Assembly: GCA_019096195.1 (NCBI GenBank)
Contig: JAGTXK010000005.1
Location: forward strand, 310,001-374,000
Reading direction: 5' to 3'
DNA length: 64,000 nucleotides
Origin: Boletus sp. NGJ
Lineage: Eukaryota; Basidiomycota; Agaricomycetes; Boletales; Boletaceae
Shown here: piece by piece, positions 34,231 through 46,350 of the stretch
How positions within the stretch are numbered: the first letter of the stretch is position 1
Layout of the letters: every line of letters starts with the position of its first letter
Position numbers and translations under genes: made by a program
Notes under the pieces: generated by a model
What the model saw: the letters and a program-made list of their open reading frames with translations, nothing else
Told to the model about the DNA's origin: nothing
The model's database searches: none

Positions 34231-34406
34231 ACAACTACTCTAGAACCACACTTCAATATATTGGGCCTTCACATATTACTCAGAGTCAATCTAAAGTGTA
34301 CTACTGAGTCAACAGCAATAGATACTTAACATTCACAACTCAATTTAAACAATGGACAAACATTGATGACATGTATTAGAATCCAAATCATGTCTATTAT
34401 AAGAAT

Positions 34407-36171
34407 CTATTTAGCAGCACTATGGCATGTGCGTCGCACCACTGCACCATTTGCAGCTGCTTTATTACCCTTATTAGTACCGCATGCCCTTCCACACCCT
34501 CTTGCTGAAACAGACTCCTCGGGATTGTCCAAAACCTCCTCTGACGTCTCTAGACTAAAAGCCACTTCACCTGCCTGTGGGTTTGGAACTTGGAGCGACA
34601 CCACAGAAGCCTGCTCAGTATCAGCAATGTCATTGGGTGATACAATTTCCGCCATTGCGCTAGATGATGAGCTAAGGGCAGACTCTAAAAGATCTGAGTT
34701 TTGGAACTCGGAATGAGGTACCACTGGCAGTGAGTTAGAATCTGGCAGTGCCATTGCCATAGTAGCCATAGCGGCATCAATGTCGGCTATGAAATCCTCA
34801 TTTATTGTTGCGGTACCTGATGTGTGAGCCTTGGTTTTGCCAAAGACTCATTGGTTGACTTTGCTAACCAAGTCGAGAACATATGGTGTGTCCCAGCTGT
34901 TGATGAAGAGGCGCTTGTACTGAAAGAACAGTTTGTGATACTGGATCTCAGAGTTGGCACCAACACCATCCTTAGGAAACTGGGAATCAGGCGAAACAAG
35001 AAAGACTACCTATAATTTTAATCAAGCAAGTAACCATTACAGATTCAGACAATTTAGATATAAAAACAGAGAAATTCATACTGACCATGACAGCAGCCCA
35101 TGCAAGGCACCCTGGAGTACAGTAGGTTATGCACCCATATCGTTCCATTGGATTTCCCACCAAGGTGGTGTGTAACATCATGCGTGAGGGCAGTCCATCC
35201 CCAAAACACAATATGAAGAATCTATGATTAGAAAATAATCCAGTTAATATCAATGAAGAGTAGAGTGACTGTGTAACATACAGAAGCGAGTAACTCCCAG
35301 TTAGAGAAGGGAGTGCGTGCATTGACTTTGTGATCAGTATAGAGAAGCGGCAGGAATGTGGGATACTTGGGCTTGGTGGCATCCTGTGGTATTTCGAGTA
35401 GTACATAAATTTCTGGGAACTCGAGGCAACAAGGAGCAGTATCACAGCTGAAGTAATGGTTGCCAGAGGGCAGTTGAAAAAGGTTGTTGGCTGCCTGACG
35501 AAGTTTGTGGAGTTCACTAGATTGGCCAGTGCTAACATGAGTCGCTAACTGAGTTATTGACACATCAGTTCATATGTGATATTAAATTAAATCATAAATA
35601 TAATATACCTGATCAGCAAAATGGTGTGACATTCAAAGGTTTGGGATGTGAGGTGGAAGTATCGAGTCTAGCTCTGCAACAATTGCTGCTTCCTCTGTGA
35701 GGCTTGATGCATAGTGGGCCTTACTGACAATCTCTAATGACGCAGGTGACATGTTTGATACACCAGGAGTTAGTGGATGACTGAGAACGTCTTTTGACGG
35801 AGGGAACATTTCAACCAAGACTCTGAATTTCTTTGCAAGAGTCTGTATTTTAGTATTGAAGGTGCTGAGCATCTCAGGGACAGAAGCTTTTATTGACTTG
35901 TGTGATCTGTTTGCCTCAGCAATGCAAACCTGCTCCTGTAAGACATGACACTGTTCTTTCACAGCATCAAGCTCAAGCTGTGCCTGCCTCAATGTCTGTT
36001 CGACACATAAAGATCAGTTCCATGGACTTGAAGTGTTGAAATCAATTGCAGGTCATTGCTTACCTCATCATTCTGGGTTTCCACTGTGGCTAGGTGGGGA
36101 CGGATGACGACAGGTTCATCATCATCAAGATCCAGAAGAACATTAGCAGCATGACCAGAGATAGCAGGCAT
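34407..36171 (-). pseudogene. Basidiomycete repeat-associated protein with coiled coil, decayed
   Basis: On the - strand from 36171: MPAISGHAANVLLDLDDDEP, an acidic start; a coiled coil at 35,992-35,850 (QAQLELDAVKEQCHVLQEQV); a core at about 35,540-35,240 (ELHKLRQAANNLFQL, PEIYVLLEIPQ, DHKVNARTPFSN); CTPGCLAWAAVMVSMNFS near 35,120; a continuation at about 35,000-34,830; and a Ser/Ala-rich tail ending in a short basic segment at about 34,410. This matches an Agaricomycetes family found next to transposons and of unknown function. Several donor/acceptor-like sites separate the pieces, and at least one stop (before VFGK, near 34,845) interrupts the last exon. Confidence 0.5.
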
Positions 36172-36872
36172 GGTGCAGATTGTACAAGGGTGGAGCAGAG
36201 AGCTGTATAACAGGTAATGTAGTTAAGGAGGAGTGAAAGACGACACAAATAGCTGTGACTCACCATCCAATATTTAAACCAAGCAAGCATAATGAATGGG
36301 GATATGGGACCAGGAAGCACAAGTCAGTTGACATGTCAATGACACACCCCACCAGGTGCTATGGAGACCATCATCTGAGCATCTTAGCATTGAATGCAAT
36401 GTTACATCACATTTCTGGGCTCACCTCATTTAGAAGGTCTGGATCTTCCTGAATATGTACAATGACCTTCACCTGATATTGTCAAGTGATCCAGGAGATG
36501 TGGGGCATGGTCACATTACTGTTGTTGATGTGTTATGGCGGTGATTTCAGGGTTGTGGACTTTATTATTACCAAAGTCGTCGCTCCCGATTTGATCCAAG
36601 TCTGAATCAATTCCTTGTTGAAGCAACCCAGCTATCATTCACCGCAGGTCTGGCATGTTGGTGTCAATAGAGGGGTGGGATAGGGAGGTGTTGTGAAGGC
36701 AAACCATTTGATGTTGTACACAAACGGGTCTTGAGTGTGGTTTGAGGGATGGATGGTCCAAAGAAGAGTGAAGCAGAGCTGGAGCTTGAGAGATGTGTTG
36801 TACTAGATGGGCATGGCACATTGTTGGGTGCATTTGGAATCTGCAAGAATGAATGTGGCCCACTACTGCCAG
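36172..36872. other. Region between repeat elements, no gene assigned
   Basis: - strand frames at 36639-36942 are His/Pro/Ser-rich and lack a family pattern. The Tc1 element B begins at its right edge. Confidence 0.4.
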
Positions 36873-37194
36873 TATAGTGGCTCAAAAAAGTGTCCCAATG
36901 TTTGACTATTTTGCAAAGACTTGACATTTGCAAAAGAACCAAAAGGTATTAGCCCTAACCCTTGCTGGGCCATTGATAGCCCTAATCCTTGCCCTGAAGA
37001 TGAGCCCTTAGTCATGTGAGTTGGTTGTCATGGTACTGAGTTATAGCCATATTAAAAGGATATGTCATTGGGACACTTATTTGACCCTGATATTATCAAC
37101 TATCATTTAGTAAATAACATAAGGTTCTGATGGATGCTGTGCTTCAACCCTGTCTGATTATGTCACTTACATAACTCCAAATGGTATAAAGAGC

Positions 37195-37202
37195 AGAGAT
37201 AC
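37195..37202 (+). promoter_or_regulatory. TATA box upstream of the element B transposase
   Basis: TATAAAGA, 24 bases before the ATG at 37226. Elements F and G have ACATATATAAACCCC about 40 bases before theirs. Confidence 0.5.
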
Positions 37203-37225
37203 CATTCAGCCAACCCTACTTCATT

Positions 37226-38242
37226 ATGAAATCCACTCCCTCCTCTGCTAGAGCCAATATTCTTTTTCTCTCTGAATCTGGCCTTTCTACTAGGCAAATA
37301 TCATTCCAAACTGGTCTGGGGAAGTCTACTGTGGCCAGGGTTATCAAGGAGATCCACCCAGGCAAGGAAAACATCAAATTAGGATGTCCTTCTAAACTCT
37401 CTCCTACTGATAAAAGGAGAATTGTCTCTAGTATTACCTCTGGCAAAGTTGAAAATGCTGTCCAGGCTACCCATCTCATCAATTCTGCTCTCTCTTCTCC
37501 TGTCTCTGCTCAAACTGTTAGGAATGTTCTCAAGTCTGCATCTCTCAAGGCTGTGGTCAAGAAAAAGAAGCCACTCTTGTCTGTGAAGCATAGGCAACAT
37601 AGGCTAGCCTTTGCTCTCAAGCACCAACATTGGACTGTGGAGGACTGGACTAGGGTTATATGGTCAGATGAAACCAAGATCAACAGGATTGGGTCAGATG
37701 GAAGGAAGTATGTATGGAAATTGGCAGGAAAGTCTTTGCAAGACATGGAAGTTCAGGGAACAGTAAAGTTTGGAGGAGGTTCCTTGATGGTTTGGGGATG
37801 CATGAGTTGGAGTGGAGTGGGGATTCTTGCAGAGGTTGAAGGGAGGATGAATGCTGAGCAGTATGTCTCCATTTTGGAGGATAATCTGCTTCCTTCCATG
37901 GAAAATTCTGGAATTCCTAAGGAGAGCATTATCTTTCAACAAGATAATGATCCCAAGCACACCTCTAAAAGAGCCAAGGAGTGGCTGGAATCTCAAGGGA
38001 TCAAGCTTCTTGACTGGCCAGCACAATCTCCAGACCTTAATCCCATTGAACATCTCTGGCAAATCCTCAAAAAAAAACTCAATAGCTATACAACACCACC
38101 AAAAGGAGTATGGGAGCTTTGGGAGAGAATTGAAGTGGAGTGGGGGAAGATAGAGGTTGAGGAGTGTCAAGGATTGATAGAGAGTATGCCTAGAAGACTA
38201 GAGGCAGTGATAAAAGCAAAGGGAGGGCATACAAAGTGCTAA
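37226..38242 (+). CDS. Tc1-type transposase, 338 residues, apparently intact
   Basis: Cut-and-paste transposase of the Tc1 branch (DD34E). N-terminal paired-like helix-turn-helix domains span residues 1-120 (FLSESGLSTRQISFQTGLGK; GCPSKLSPTDKRRIV). The catalytic core has Asp in WSDETKINRIGSDG, Asp in FQQDNDPKHTSKRA and Glu in SPDLNPIEHLW, with exactly 34 residues between the last two. The C-terminus ends ESMPRRLEAVIKAKGGHTKC, as in the other copies. No intron, stop or frameshift is seen. A TATA box lies just upstream. The copy could encode active enzyme and may also act on relatives with similar ends. Confidence 0.93.
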   Translation: MKSTPSSARANILFLSESGLSTRQISFQTGLGKSTVARVIKEIHPGKENIKLGCPSKLSPTDKRRIVSSITSGKVENAVQATHLINSALSSPVSAQTVRNVLKSASLKAVVKKKKPLLSVKHRQHRLAFALKHQHWTVEDWTRVIWSDETKINRIGSDGRKYVWKLAGKSLQDMEVQGTVKFGGGSLMVWGCMSWSGVGILAEVEGRMNAEQYVSILEDNLLPSMENSGIPKESIIFQQDNDPKHTSKRAKEWLESQGIKLLDWPAQSPDLNPIEHLWQILKKKLNSYTTPPKGVWELWERIEVEWGKIEVEECQGLIESMPRRLEAVIKAKGGHTKC

Positions 38243-38475
38243 ATTGAAGAATAGAAATGTTGCTCAAAAAAGTGTCCCAATGACATGTCACTTTAATATG
38301 GCTATATCTCAGTGCCATGACAACCAAATTATATGACTAAGGGCTCATTTTCAGGGCAAGGATCATGGCTATCAATGGCCCAGTAAGGGTTAGGGCTAAT
38401 ACCTTTTGCTTCTTTTGCAAATGTCAAGTCTTTGCAAAATAGCCAAACATTGGGACACTTTTTTGAGCCACTGTA

Positions 38476-39873
38476 TATGTTGTAGTTTCTCTCTGGCAGA
38501 GAGAAAGTCTGGAAGAGGTAGCCACATAGCTGCAAGTCTCCATTGGCATGAGTAACAATCCAGAGGTGGTAAGAGAGGCATTCATTATTAGAATGAAGGG
38601 CTTGGTGGTGTTGGAGAAGGAAACTAGCTTCTGGGTGAAGGTATTCTTTAAAACCAGGAAAGACTTTTCTCAGGATTCATCCCATCACCATGGCTCTTTG
38701 CTTTTTGTGAGGTCTAGCAGCAGGTGGGCGATGTCAGAGAACAAGAGGATAAATTTCTGATAAAAGATGCAGAACCCTAGAAAGAACTGTACATCCCTCA
38801 CATTGATGAGTGCTTTCCATTTCTGGATGGCCTTGAGCTTAACTGGTCCATTCTGAACCCATGTTTGCCCATGATCATCCCTAAGCATTCAACCTCCTCT
38901 GCTGAGAAGGTACACTTCTCTAGTTTGAGATACATTTCATGCTGTCAGAAGTGTTTCAGGACCTTCCAAGTCCTTTCACCATGAACCTCTTGATCTGTGG
39001 AGTGAATCAGCAGATTGTTCATATAGATTACCAGCCATCCCTCAGCAATGTAATCTCCAAAAAGATCGTCCATGAAGGCCTGAAAGGTAGTGGGGGAATT
39101 ACACATCCTGAAGAACATTACATTGGGTTCAAACAACCCAAAAGGGGTAAGGAAGGTGGCTTTCCACTGATCTTCCAGTTTGATGAGCACATTGTTATAT
39201 TCCCATTGTACATTGAACTTTGAGAAGATTGACGATTCTTTTAATTTATTCATGAGGTCAGAGATTAAAGGGAGGGAATAGGTGTTTTTGATCATATGCT
39301 CATTCAGATATCAGTAGTCTTGGCAAGATCAGAGTTTTCCATCTTTCTTCTGGACAAAGAAGAAAGGGGCAGCTTGGGGAGATTCAAATGGCAAGATCTT
39401 CCCAGTCTTGAGATGTTCTTAGATGAATTTCTTACAGGCCTTCTGTTCAGCAGGGTTCAACAGGTAGACCTTAGCTCTTTTTGGTACAAATGACTTCTTG
39501 AGTTTGATTGCATGGTCATATGACCAGATGGGGGTAATCTGGTGGTGGTTTTCTCCATGAAAACATCTTGGTATTCTTTGAGGGCAGAGGGAAGGGATAC
39601 TTTCATCTTTTCTACTTGTTGAGCAATAGCAGTGGACAAAGTTGTTCTGCAGATGACATATCTCCGGTGGCCCTAAAGAATTGTGCCTGTTGCAGAGGCT
39701 TCTAGTGGCAGAACTGTTTGTACAGTTTCCCTTTTGACAAATTCTTCTTTGTTGTGTTCTAGATATCTTAGTAGATATCTTTGTTCCAATGTCCCCAGAG
39801 AATCTCCATAGGTGTATTGATAATTGAATGGCACTATTGTTACCCATTTGCTCTCCCACTGGATATCTGGATT
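38476..39873 (-). mobile_element. Ty3/gypsy reverse transcriptase-RNase H fossil, third family
   Basis: On the - strand: KRAKVYLLNPAEQKA, then FESPQAAPFFFVQKKDGKL near 39,390, the RT core 39,295-38,945 (NTYSLPLISDLMNKLKESSI, a YxDD-like YMNNLLIH), LKLEKCTFSAEEVECLGM near 38,930, and RNase H toward 38,490 (ending LSARERNYNIY). It is broken at several places. Tc1 elements B and C have inserted at its two ends; I do not recognise its continuation on the far side of either. It is distinct from the chromovirus at 9.7 kb. Confidence 0.82.
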
Positions 39874-39875
39874 TA

Positions 39876-41486
39876 CGTGACTTCCAAAACTGTTTCAATA
39901 CCTAACCCTGATGCAGTGCACTGAAGTGCACTGCAAACACCCATGGAGATTTCGCTTGGCTTTGGTGGGACACATAATAGTACATACCCTTGGCTACCTA
40001 TGGGTGCTTGGATCATATAATTTGATCCAGAGGAAGTGGAGATATGGCTATTTTAAAACAGCAACTACATTAGAACAGTTTTGGAACTTTTGATTATCAT
40101 AAGGGTATTTGGTATATATCAGTACTTGGTATATCCTCCTTTGGCTTTAAGCACTGCCTGAACCCTCCTAGGCATGCTTTCAATCAATCCCTGACACACC
40201 TCAGCTGATATCTCATTCCATTTCTCCTAAGTTCTTCTCCACAACTCCTCTATTCCCTTAGAAGGCTCCTTATAGTCTGCCAGCTTTCTTTTGAGGTGAA
40301 GCCAGATATGTTCTATGGGATTGAGGTCAGGAGACTGTGCAGGCCATACCATGGTCCTAAATTCCTGCTCTTCCAGCCACTTCTTGACCTTTTTACAAGT
40401 ATGCTTGGGGTCATTATCTTGTTGAAAGATAACATCAGGAGGATTCAGATCATAGAACTCCAAGGAATCCTGGAGTTCATCCTTCAAAATTTGAAGGTAG
40501 AGATCACCATCCATCCTACCATCAATCTTGGTTGCATAGCCAACCCCATCCCAAGCCATGCAGCCCCACAACATCAAAGGACCCCCTCCAAACTTCAAAG
40601 TCCCCTCAACTAATCTGTCACTAAGCCCCTCTCCTGGCTTTTTCCATGCCCATTTGTGACCATCTGACCCAAGACAATTGATTTTGGTCTCATCAGGCCA
40701 TACCACCTGCTTCCAGTCCTCTAGAGTCCAGTTCTTATAAGCATAAGCAAAGTCCAACTGAGCCTTGCAATGTTTGGCAGAGAGTAGTGGGCATTTGAAC
40801 TTGACTATGGCTTTCATACCAATCTTTTTCAAATGATGATGAACTGTATTAGGATAGAGAGGCTGGTTGGTGACAGTGGAGAGAGCTTTGGTGACCTGAA
40901 CAGCATTCTCTGCCTTATTACTGGAGATAAGGCAAACAGCATGATGAATATTAACAGAGGAAAGCTTTGATGGACAGCCTCTAGCAGACTTTTGAAGGTC
41001 AGAACACTTCTTGGAATGAAGCCTAGAGATGGTAGCAATGCCAACACCTGTACTAGAGGCAATAGAGCAGATGGAATGGCCAGAATCAAGTTGAGAGAGG
41101 ATGGTGTTTTTTTGAGTGGCAGAGAAAGATCGTATGATGGTAGTGGTTAAGAGTCAAGAAGTGTGGGAACATTTTTAGACTCAGACATGATATTTATATG
41201 TATATCTTTGTTTGTACCACCAAACAACAGCAATTATTCCCTTATATCATAAAGATTCTAATGCTCACATCAAAAGTTCCAAAACTGTTCCAATGTAGTT
41301 GCTGTTTTAAAATAGCTATATCTCCACTTCCTCTAGATCAACTCACACGATCCAAGCGCCCATAGGTAGCCAATGGTATGTACTATTATTTGTCCCACCA
41401 AAGCCAAGTGACATTCCCACGGTGTTTGCAGTGTGCTTCGTGCACTGCATTAGGGTTAGGTATTGAAACAGTTTTGGGAGTCACTG
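39876..41486 (-). mobile_element. Tc1/mariner element C, 1,611 bp, near-identical to element A
   Basis: The ends are CGTGACTTCCAAAACTG and, inverted, CAGTGACTCCCAAAACTG, between TA at 39874-39875 and 41487-41488. Same length as element A, with very few differences. Inserted in the Ty3/gypsy fossil. Confidence 0.92.
40119..41135 (-). pseudogene. Tc1 transposase of element C, start codon and C-terminus lost
   Basis: The codon matching the element A start is ATA (41133-41135). The rest reads as in A through the HTH region and the DD34E core (VWPDETKIN, FQQDNDPKHT, LNPIEHIW) to the same TAG stop (40227-40229), then on to about 40119. The shared stop means it predates the split of A and C. Confidence 0.85.
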
Positions 41487-41543
41487 TATTTCTCTTTTTC
41501 AAAACCCTGGATATTATGTATAGGGAAACTTTCATTGATTATA

Positions 41544-43153
41544 TAGTGACTTCCAAAATTGAGTTAATGTTTTGAGAGTTTGGAGTATTAGTTATATAAC
41601 TCAGGAACATGAACCAATAAAGCCAAAGTGTAAGTGGGTGCCTGAACATGCCTGCTCCTGACTATATGCCAACAAACATTTTATATAATTTAAATAAGTA
41701 TCCATGGAAATACATATTGGTCAATTCAAATTGGCAAGTCATTGACTCAATTTTGTAACTGTGTAGCAAATCTATAGCATCACCCTATTTATTACATTGT
41801 ATGACCTCCTTTGGCCTTTATCACTGCTTGGATTCTTCTATGCATTCTTTCAATCAAATTCTAACACACCTTTGAATCCATACTTCTGCCACTCTATTCC
41901 AAACCTCCTATACTCCTTTAACATGTTTTGAATATTTAGCAAGCTTCTTTTTGATATGATGCAAGAGATATTCAATAGAATTCAGATCTGGACATTGTGA
42001 AGACCAATCCAGGACATTGATATCATTGTCTTTCATCCACTTTTGGCCATTTTGGAGGTGTGTTCTAGATCATTGTCCTATTGAAAGATAACATCTTCCA
42101 GAGAAATTCTAAATTTCTTCAAGCTAGGAAGCAAGTTGTCCTTCAAAATATCCACATATTGGTTGGCATCCATCCTCTGCTCAACCTCTGCAAGGTGCCC
42201 AACACCTTCCCAACCCATACACCTCCATACCATGATATTTCCTTTTTCAAATTTGCTGTTTTCTAAACCTTTTTGTTAATAAGGCCCTCATCTGCCTGTT
42301 TCTATACTCACTCCTTTCCATCTGATCCTATTCTATTGATTTTGGTCTCATCTGACCAAATAGCCCTCTTCTAGTACTCAATAGTCCATTCCTGGTACTT
42401 TAGGGCAAAGGCTAAATGCTTCTTGTTTCTTATAGCAAGAAATGGCTTTTTTTTCTTGGTTACAGCCTTGAATGAATGTTGTTTGAGGACTCTTCTCACT
42501 ATTTGTGAGGAGACTGGACTAGGAATGATGGAATTGATATGGTGGGTAGCCTGGACAGCATTGGCAGCTCTGTCTATGGTGATTTAAATAATGATAGCAT
42601 GCTGAGAAGTGGCTAAAAGCTTGGAGGAAAAGCCAGAAAAAGATATAGATCTGTTGGGAAGAAGATCTCCGAGTATCCTAGAGACAGTAGACTGGCTGAC
42701 ACCTAATTTGGAGACAATATAACAAGTAAAATGACCATTAGAGGCCAAAGAAGGAATGTTTTCTTTTTAAGAAGAGAAAGTGCCATGTATAGTGAATTTA
42801 AAAGGTATAAGAGATGAAACCAGGCTGTAAATAGTGTTAGTTGAAGTGATTACTAAGATATAGTAACTATGGTAACCATCTGTCATGCTTCCATCAATGG
42901 TTACATGTGACAGCTATCAGCCTTTGGCAGATCTGATAGGTAGTTATACAATTGGGTGAATGACATACTAAATGGAATTGGCTATATCTCCATGAATATT
43001 TATTCAAATTATATAAATGTTTTGCTGGCATGTAGTCAGGAGCAGGCATATTCAGGCATCCACTTACACTTTGGCTTTATTTGTTCATGTTCCTGAGTTA
43101 AATGACTAATACTCCAAACTCTTAAAATATTAACTTAATTTTGGAAGTTACTG
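41544..43153 (-). mobile_element. Tc1/mariner element D, 1,610 bp, decayed
   Basis: The ends are TAGTGACTTCCAAAATTGAG and, inverted, CAGTAACTTCCAAAATTAAG, between TA at 41542-41543 and 43154-43155. Remnants of the transposase on the - strand include AIWSDETKINRIGSDGKE (near 42,340), AANAVQATHHINSI (near 42,560) and IERMHRRIQAVIKAKGGHT (near 41,820). Many in-frame stops are present, and the second catalytic Asp region reads SFNRTMI, so the DNDPKH motif is lost. It starts only about 56 bases after element C ends. Confidence 0.9.
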
Positions 43154-43155
43154 TA

Positions 43156-44100
43156 AATCCAGATATTCCTTCCCACAATCTACAAATTGTGGACTATAAA
43201 CTTGGTCATCTGGACACTGTACACATGATTTATATGCATTCTGAGGCACACAAATCCACAGGAACACAAGACTCTTTTGGCTGATAATAAATAAAGATGA
43301 GGTCATAGTATCTATTCTCTCTCCACTTGGCTTGTTCCTCCCTTCAAAGAGCCAGGAAATCAAGCATTAAGCAGAGAGCAGAGAAAACCCAATTATGTTT
43401 TGTTCAAAATAAGTTGAAGATTTTGTTAAAAAACATTTTGAATTTGGTGAGAGTGATGGTGGAACATGTTTTGATGCACTCAAGGATCATTTTCAATTCC
43501 TTAAAGGGCTTTGTATTTCCATCCAATCTTAGAAAGATCTTAAATATATCATTTTTCAGAACGTGACTATTTGGTTTGAAGAATAAAGATATGGACCAAG
43601 ATTAGCCCAAAGATGTGCTTTAGAAGCTGGAGCAATAGCAGAGGGGGAACTAGAATAGATATCAATGATAGAAGGCCAGATTAAACATTTCATCTGAAAT
43701 TAATGGAAATTTTTTGAAAGGCAAGCATGACAATTCTTATATATATGTAAAATACATGTACAAGGGCTATACAAAGAGACTATACAAAGAATCAGTGTTT
43801 ATAGCATTTATACCTTCTATCAGCTTCAGCTTTACCAACTTTGCCACGACCTCTACTTTATCTTTTTCAAAATGAATATCTGCCTTTTTATTTGCCATGG
43901 TTCTTTTGTGGACAACCCTAGCATTGGCATATTTATATTGTATCTTTTCACACTCAAGTTAATGTGTATGCTCACTATTGAAATGCTTACAGCCGTTTGC
44001 AAAGTGATGCGGAAAACATATTTGAGAATTTGACTCATTGGAAACTGCCAGAGTAGGACCCCGGTTGTGCCTAGCCTACATGTGCGCAATTAGCTACTTG
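43156..44100. other. AT-rich region without assignable genes
   Basis: Short frames on both strands (for example + 43327-43566, - 43853-44089) have no family pattern. CpG is rare until about 43,990, where a few CG reappear before the next gene remnant. Confidence 0.4.
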
Positions 44101-44109
44101 TGACTGACT

Positions 44110-45870
44110 GTGACCTGTACTGTATCCACTATGCTGCCACTGTCTCCAGCCTATGAATCCGAGGAACTCCATGTATTTACAATCTCCCTTACTGTCTATT
44201 CCCTCCTCAAAAAGAAGGTATCTACTAAGGGCAAAGTGTTGACATTAAAGGAAGAGAAGACCGTCAAAATCAAAGAACTGCAATTTTCCATCAACAACAG
44301 CAACTACCTCAACTTTTTATGAAGTGTACTTGACAAGCACAGACAAGATCAATACAAGATATTGGAGAAACTGCAGTTTCCATTCAAGTATGTGCTGCTG
44401 AAGGCAAAAGGGTAATGAAGTGTACTTGACAAGCACAGACAAGATCAATACAAGATATTGGAGAAACTGCAGTTTCCATTCAAGTATGTGCTGCTGAAGG
44501 CAAAAGGGTAAGTTGCTCATTTTTTTTATTGCTTGAGTTTGACAGTTGGTTCTACCTAGTAACTTCATTTAGCCAGTGCTCCAGTGATGCAATGGATGTT
44601 GATCATGAATTGATTACAAAGAAATGGTGACGAAAATCAGAGCCAGTACTAATCCTGCTGTAACCAAGATTCTTGTCAATATGAAGGAAGTCGAGAAGCT
44701 CCCCACCTTAGCCACTGTCAAGGATGAATCAGATAGAGATGTCAGTGAGGTTCATATATAGTACATGTTCATTGTATTGCCAAAATATATAATCTGTACT
44801 AACATCAATAGAGTCTGTCGCTCAGAGCTTCTGATTTCAAATTACACCTTTCCCATTGGCATATCAAGCTTCAAATCCATTACAAGAATAGCTTTGACAA
44901 GGGGCTCACATATGTTGGTCCAATGGGAATGATTGCACTGATGCCAGCGATGATCTTGGATTAATGTCATGCACTGGTAGATTGCCATTTTTTTCATTGT
45001 GAGAATATCCTAGTAACCAGCTCATAGGAGGAGGGGTAGGCCATGCTAAGCACTCTGCCAAACATCGAGTCATTCAATTTTGCCAACAAAGTGCCATTTC
45101 TATATCCATCATGAAAAGTGGAGACATCTGCTCCAGCAACACCAGGTATTGATGTCAACTTGTTGACATCAGTGCTTCTTCTCCAGACGCTTATGAACTC
45201 TGGTCTATTGTAGTCTATTACCACATCTCCATCTTCCTCGACTACCACCAATGCAAATGTCACAGTCCCTACTGTGTCTCCAGTGACACCAACACGCAAA
45301 CCAGTTGAACCATCCATTTCCCTGCCTTGTCCATCACCATCTCAGCTCACATGATTTCTTAGTTATGTGGAAACTCATCTTAGTGTGTGCAACGCATCCA
45401 CATATAGGTACCCACTTGAACTACAGGGTATTGGACCAGATATTCTTGCAGATGTCGACAACAATACTTTATCTGGCATTGGTCTCTTGATGGGCAACAT
45501 TATCCACCTAAAAAAAGGCAGTATTGCTTGGTGGAATGGCCCTGATGCCAAATGAAAGCAGAGCAATACCTCGACATCGTCAGGCACTGAGCATGGCGAC
45601 AAGTTAGGCCAGCCATCAAAGAAAAGGTTCGCATATGAAAAGCAATACCATGATGGCAGTGGATGCCGCTTTTCAGAGCCACCAATGCAAGCCAATGGCA
45701 ATATAGGCCCATCAGGCGCTGATTATGATCTATACTACAAATGTGATGCACAGAATCAGTGGTTGCCCATTCCAAAGGGCTTTGTTGTCATTGAGGATGT
45801 GGACACCACTGAGGAGAAGGACAATCACATATTTCAACTGCTTTTTGTACAAGGTAGTAGTAGTACTTAG
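44110..45870 (+). pseudogene. Basidiomycete repeat-associated protein with SAM-like domain, decayed
   Basis: The pieces follow an Agaricomycetes repeat-associated family in order: a Lys-rich N-terminus (KIKELQFSINNSNYLNF, 44,270-44,320), a conserved DKHRQDQYKILEKLQFPFKY block, a DAMDVDHE-like site near 44,590, HWHIKLQIHYKNSFDKGLTY near 44,860, a SAM-like helix bundle (GIGPDILADVDNNTLSGIGL, 45,430-45,490) followed by HLKKGSIAWWNGPDAK, and a C-terminal aromatic block (DYDLYYKCDAQNQWLPIPKG) ending at 45870. There are stops and frame changes between pieces, and one exon is duplicated in tandem (44320-44511). Function unknown. Confidence 0.5.
44320..44511 (+). repeat. Perfect tandem duplication, 2 x 96 bp
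   Basis: 44320-44415 and 44416-44511 are identical. 96 is a multiple of three, and the unit begins TGAAGTGTACTTGAC and ends AAAAGGGTAA. It duplicates the coding block for DKHRQDQYKILEKLQFPF. Confidence 0.93.
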
Positions 45871-46348
45871 TTACATTTACAAGTACTACACTACTGTATC
45901 CAGACACTTGAAAATAACCTGCCGCCTTGCCGGGAGGTGATACTCTGACAAGTGTGAACGATAGCCATCATTGATGGATCTGTGTCATGCTGGCACAAGT
46001 ATGATTTGATAGTGGAAAATGCTTGCTCAATGGGAATTGTAGTCAGGGGAGTATGGTGGCAAATAAATGAGTCTACACACTAAAAACTAATCTGTAAGAA
46101 TAACCCACCAGATTTTTACACTTACAATGCATATCTTCAATGAGCACTCAAACTTCTTTACTGTAGTGGATACGACAATTATCCATGATGAGAATGCTGT
46201 GCAGACCAGGGTATGGATTGGTAAAAGGCATCTAGAAGGAGTCAAACCATCAGTTGTGTTTGTTGATAGGAAAAAAAGTACACTATACATATAAGCTTGG
46301 TATGCATACATATAGATTTATATCATGGTGGGGCTATTTGCTATACAA
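45871..46348. other. Spacer between gene remnant and element E
   Basis: No gene recognised. A - strand frame at 46087-46311 lacks family resemblance. Confidence 0.4.
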
Positions 46349-46350
46349 TA

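Larger units (their letters stand above)
36875..38473 (+). mobile_element. Tc1/mariner element B, 1,599 bp, TA target site, transposase intact
   Basis: The ends read TAGTGGCTCAAAAAAGTG and, inverted, CAGTGGCTCAAAAAAGTG, between TA at 36873-36874 and 38474-38475. A subterminal block GCCCTAACCC occurs about 80 bases from each end. It is inserted in a Ty3/gypsy RNase H region on the right side. Confidence 0.93.

Noticed and set aside
44994-45317. 107-codon - strand frame with plausible composition
   Set aside because: The + strand carries the conserved repeat-associated protein there; the - frame is its shadow.
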